This document shows, in pieces, positions 60,270 through 64,000 of a stretch of 64,000 bases of DNA (the first letter of the stretch is position 1; the number at the start of each line of letters is the position of its first letter). The notes below the pieces were generated by a model. It was not told the origin of the DNA, searched no databases, and saw only the letters and a list, made by a program, of their open reading frames with translations. Made by a program: the position numbers and the translations under genes. Source of the DNA: Albifimbria verrucaria (lineage: Eukaryota > Ascomycota > Sordariomycetes > Hypocreales > Stachybotryaceae); contig JAHREC010000011.1 of assembly GCA_020081605.1 (NCBI GenBank), positions 1,364,001 to 1,428,000 on the forward strand, written 5' to 3'.

Positions 60270-62411
60270 TTAATGTAATCTATCTACCATGGTGAGCCAC
60301 TCTTCGTTGTCTTTCTGTGCCTTGCAGCGGAAGTCTCTAAAGCAAACATGTCGTTTCACATCCTCACTCCACACCTGCCCCAAGATCTTGGTTGGCTTCT
60401 CATGATCATCGTAGAAATGTGACCCAAGCTCCCAATTGGTACTGTAAGCAGCAACTATTCTGAGTTTGTAATTATCTTCCCATACGAAGTTTTCATCACC
60501 AATCTCATTGCCATCATGGTCGCGTTTATGACCGAAGAACATATCTATGTATCTGGCGGAATTAAGGAAAGCCTTGATGATGCTGAGCAAGATCTTGCTG
60601 TGAGGATCTTTAGTATCAGCTCGTCCCGAAATAAAACAGCTTTTGTAAATAGAACAAGTTATTGAGACTAGCTGAGTCCCACAAGCAAGTGCTTTAGCGA
60701 CTTCATCCTATGAGTTGATTAAATTAGTACATACGGAAAGTATCTTGTGCAGATATTTGAAGATAATTGCATGACTACTTACAATCTCGTCTTCTTCTGG
60801 CGCAAATAAAAAATCTTGGAGATGAGGCAAACCATTGACTATGGCTCCCACTGTTTGTGCCGAGAGATATCGAATAGAGGTTCCCGTACTATTATGATGT
60901 AACTTCAAGGTCTTCAAATTCCCATGCCTCAAAATCGCTTGTGGCACTTCATTGATAAGGCTGGATTTAGCATTTTGCGGGACTTGGGGATAATCTTCGT
61001 AATCATCGACCTCTAAAATCTCTAGGGAGTTAAAAGAGGAGATCAGGGTGCCTAGGGCGGATATGCTTGAAATCAGCTCCTTCTCCGCATCTTCATGCAC
61101 ATGCCTTATATTAAGACGTAGTTGTTTCAATTGTAGTCCTCCGCCATTCGTCGGGCACTTGCTCCATTGAGCAAGCTTCTGCAGAAATATGTTGCCACAA
61201 TCACTACCAGCAAGTAGCGTAAGCTCAGTGAGTTTGCCAAAGTCAACCACCCTCATTAGCTTATCGTCGTCTTCGGAGTTCCTGAAATAGATTACCAAAT
61301 ATAAGGATTTCAAGGCTTTAAGTAGGGGTTCCTTAGATCTAGTGGATTGCGAAGTCTCTTGCTTGTCGTTTTTAGTGAGTAATATAAAGGAACCAAACTT
61401 GTTATTGATAAGTATAGACTTTCAAGTGTGGATGCTGAGTTCAGAAGCAGATAATGCAGGTTTTGGCCTCGGCTTGTACTAGTCCAGCCATATTCTCTGA
61501 GTCTCAAGTGCTTTAAATTTTGCACTTGAGCTAAGTGCATCATATATTCAGCTTTGCATTCAAACTTGCTCTCCAAGTCCAATGCCTTCAAATTCTTCAA
61601 CGATGCAAGGCTTTTTGCCATGGAACTACGGTATCCATTAGCGAAAAAGTGAATGTTACCGGATGGTTCTGAGGGCAAACGTCGGGTTGTAGGTCTTTAC
61701 TTACACCGTGATCACTCTAGTCTGAACTGTCTCCAAATTGGGTAAGTTTCTCGTCAAGGCTTGAATGTATTCTTCGACAATGTACACATTTCTTTTCTCA
61801 TAAGCATCAACGTGAACTATTAGCTCTTTGACGAAGTATGCACAGCGTGGTACCACTTTGTCTTGAGGTCCAACTTGATATTTCTTCTGGTTTCCTCTGA
61901 TTCGGCCTTCTGCTTCCAGTTGCTTTCTTTGTACCACAGTCAAGTATGGGTTGATGGTGCGGACCAGCTGCGTGATATCCCCATCAATTGCAGCTGGTAT
62001 GGTAATGCGACGGTGGAGTCGTGGCATAAGTAGAAAGTAAAAGGTCTTGCACGACTGAATCAGTGATTTCATGCTGGGGAAGTCCCGAACATTGCTCAGT
62101 ATGATGTTCAGAGTCTCGGGTGACAAAGACCAGAAATGGTTCGAGCCTGTGGTTATGTTCTGCTGAGGCCTCACGGCGGTTGTTGCGTCTTTAGTTCTGC
62201 CTGTACCTGCGGTGTGGTCGACTGTTAACCCAGCCAGACTCTTCTCCACAGTCAGAAGAACCTCATTTGAAGGCTGTTTGATCGTAGTGGGTTGTGCTGA
62301 TAACTCTCCAAGCTCAACCAACCCAGCACTCCTTTTGTCTCTACCCATAGTCATTGAAAGTCTCAGACGTAAGCATTTGCAAATGTAAAATGAATCATGC
62401 GAATTGAACAC
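60270..62411 (-). CDS. F-box/LRR-like protein
   Basis: Exon 1 (from 62411, or a Met about 19 codons later) contains an F-box-like block: SLSPETLNIILSNVRDF, SLIQSCKTFYFLL and RLHRRITIP. After an intron with donor gtaagt (near 61705), the protein has leucine-rich stretches such as LASLKNLKALDLES, QVQNLKHLRLREYG and LESLYLSITSL. A one-base-short C run at 61325-61328 (GGGG on the plus strand) breaks the frame; beyond it come KSLYLVIYFRN, FGKLTELTLLAG and LKTLKLHHNS. A further intron lies between about 60780 and 60707. The last block (60590-60270) is Trp-rich and charged. Such proteins typically act as substrate adaptors of SCF ubiquitin ligases; the target is unknown. Exon joins after exon 1 and at the 3' end are approximate. 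Confidence 0.72.
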
Positions 62412-63451
62412 AAAACGGTATTTGCTTTGTGCTGACTGCGATGGATGCCTGTAGCGGAGCCCGACCCTGGACCATAACCACGTGAATGCAGCCCCCTTGT
62501 ATTACACGCCGACTTTATGTAGCTGGGTGGCTTTGATGAGCGGTTATACTGTAGGAGCCAAAATCTATGGAAACGTCAAATGTAGTTAATTGCAGGATGT
62601 TATGTTATGCGCAACTCTGTACATCAGCACAATATTGCTGGACATGTAATGTTTTGGAAAACATAGATACGAGTCTAGTTATGGTCAACATACACTATAC
62701 TACTGCGCCTGCTTGTAAAATTCCGTGTCCCAGTGCCTATTGTCACATCGCGTTTGGCCTTACTACTTTACAAGCCGACACCCGTTTTGCTTCAGCCGCA
62801 TTTTAATTGTGTGATAAGAAACACCTAAACAAGTTCGCGATTGCACTTGACAATCAACCTTGCTAATTATCATGTATTTTGATCCAGTCATATGATGTTG
62901 GGAGGTCTTCTCACTCATCCGGGCCTTGCTTTGTGCATTGTTCGTATGTCACCTTCGATATATACGATCTCGATGTGTCATCCAAGAATCTGTCCAAGTC
63001 CACAATATGAAATAATCACTGATACCCTATTCTCTTTAATCATGACATAGTTGGTTCCAATTGGAAATACCGTACATGTATGCACTCGCACAGAATCCAT
63101 GGGTCAGTAGTAGCACACCAATAAGCTCTACAATGGTGCTACCAGAATGAAGAACACGTCCTCAAGGAAAAAGGTGTCCATCCGTCCGGCATCGTGATAA
63201 TGTGCACCGAAGCCTCTAGCTTCATTGGGCCGTTTGATCATGTTCCGGTCAGACCCCACTACAGCATCTGCAATGCGACTTGATCCTGCAGACCATCATT
63301 TTGGGCAGCTCAATCGATAAGGCCACTTTGAACTATAAGTTGTCGAGATCTCTCCATTCAAGGAAGATCCTCTCGAGTGAAATGACGCACCCGTGGGTTT
63401 CGGTTTCTTATTGATTGGCGATAGAGCTGAGATCTAAACTTAACCGTAACC
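62412..63451. other. Divergent promoter region, no gene supported
   Basis: About 1 kb between the F-box/LRR gene and the esterase gene, which diverge. Short open frames only. Confidence 0.5.
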
Positions 63452-64000
63452 ATGGTGATTTCACGAGGGCTGCTTTCCTGGGCGCTCTGCCTCTGTACAC
63501 TAACACCGTTGACCCATGCTAGCAAATATCTCATGGTCTTGTACGTGTTTACCCGCGAAAACTGCAGACACTCCGCTAATCCTCAGCAGCGGAGACTCAT
63601 ACTCTTCAACGAGTTCATGGGCAGGTGGTGCTGCTCCGTCTGACGCTAATCCTATCGGCAATCCTCAATTTCCAGGCCAGACAACTAGCGGTGGTCTAAA
63701 CTGGGTCGGCCAGGCTATTGCAAAGTTGAACTCTTCAGTCGTTTATGCGCATGACTTTGCCGTTTCTGGGGCCACTATCGACACAGCAATTGTGGACACC
63801 TGGGCTGGTTCTGGTGTTGATGACCAGGTCGATTTGTTCGGACAGTATGTTGCCGACTCAGGAACTTGGACTCCTCAGGAAACCCTCACGGTAGTATGGG
63901 TTGGCATCAATGATGTGGGCCACCCTTACTGGGATGGGAAGGTAGCCCTGATCTGTCAGGTCATGAAGCGATATCTAGAGCTTCTGGATACCCTCTATAG
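63452..64000 (+). CDS. GDSL acetylesterase, CE16-type (5' part)
   Basis: A secreted carbohydrate esterase, expected to remove acetyl groups from hemicellulose or its oligomers outside the cell. Exon 1 (63452-63540) encodes the signal peptide MVISRGLLSWALCLCTLTPL and the start of the mature protein (SKYLMVF). The 49-nt intron 63541-63589 (gtacgt to cagcag) interrupts the Phe codon before GDSYSS. Exon 2 continues with the active-site Ser in GDSYSSTSSW, TTSGGLNWVGQ, the VYAHDFAVSGATID block (block II) and VVWVGINDVGH (block III, the GxND oxyanion residue). The catalytic Asp/His block lies beyond the end of the window. The frame is intact as far as seen. Confidence 0.93.

Noticed and set aside
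1..64000. CRISPR arrays, operons, rRNA genes, insertion sequences
   Set aside because: None seen; the window is eukaryotic nuclear DNA with spliced genes and no regularly spaced repeats.

Overview
This is nuclear DNA of a filamentous ascomycete. The genes are split by short GT-AG introns of about 50-100 nt, and there are Zn(II)2Cys6 regulators, HET and NACHT-type proteins, F-box-like families, small secreted proteins with pyrimidine-rich leaders, and a tRNA-Thr with a 14-nt intron. The protein families suggest a Sordariomycete, perhaps Hypocreales. That placement is inferred and cannot be proved here.

Layout. 0-6 kb: a polytopic membrane protein (-), a Vps62-like protein (+) and a Cys-rich secreted protein (-). 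7.5-9.8 kb: tRNA-Thr and a delta-8 sphingolipid desaturase (-). 9.8-18 kb is gene-poor, with one 393-aa ORF (-), a degenerate dispersed repeat and a perfect 26-bp inverted repeat. 18-29.5 kb is gene-dense: a four-helix membrane protein (+), a HET-domain protein (-), a Zn2Cys6 factor (-) divergent from an RTA1-type exporter (+), and a NACHT-type STAND protein (+). 29.5-41.6 kb is mostly non-coding around a second Zn2Cys6 factor (-) whose upstream region holds GC-rich simple repeats. 41.6-51.9 kb: a small secreted protein (+), a Doc/Fic-family protein (+), an F-box protein (-), a DUF7730-like protein (-), a secreted protein made of two repeats (-) and a 61-aa peptide rich in CxC motifs (+). 53-64 kb: a P-loop/kinase/zinc-finger fusion (-), a GMC oxidoreductase (-), an F-box/LRR-like protein (-) and the 5' part of a GDSL (CE16-type) esterase (+).

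The most useful general observation is that most conserved genes are broken by single missing bases, nearly always in a run of 3-5 identical bases. At least 18 such sites in ten or more genes can be inferred, all in the same direction (one base short). The flanking protein sequence stays well conserved, so I read this mainly as homopolymer undercalling in the assembly rather than decay. I therefore annotate whole loci across these breaks.

Biologically, the most interesting loci are the P-loop/kinase/zinc-finger fusion (53.3-56.6 kb), the bacterial-type Doc protein (43.3 kb), the HET and NACHT proteins (19.4-29.4 kb, typical of fungal self/non-self recognition), two related small secreted proteins, and the CxC-rich small peptide.
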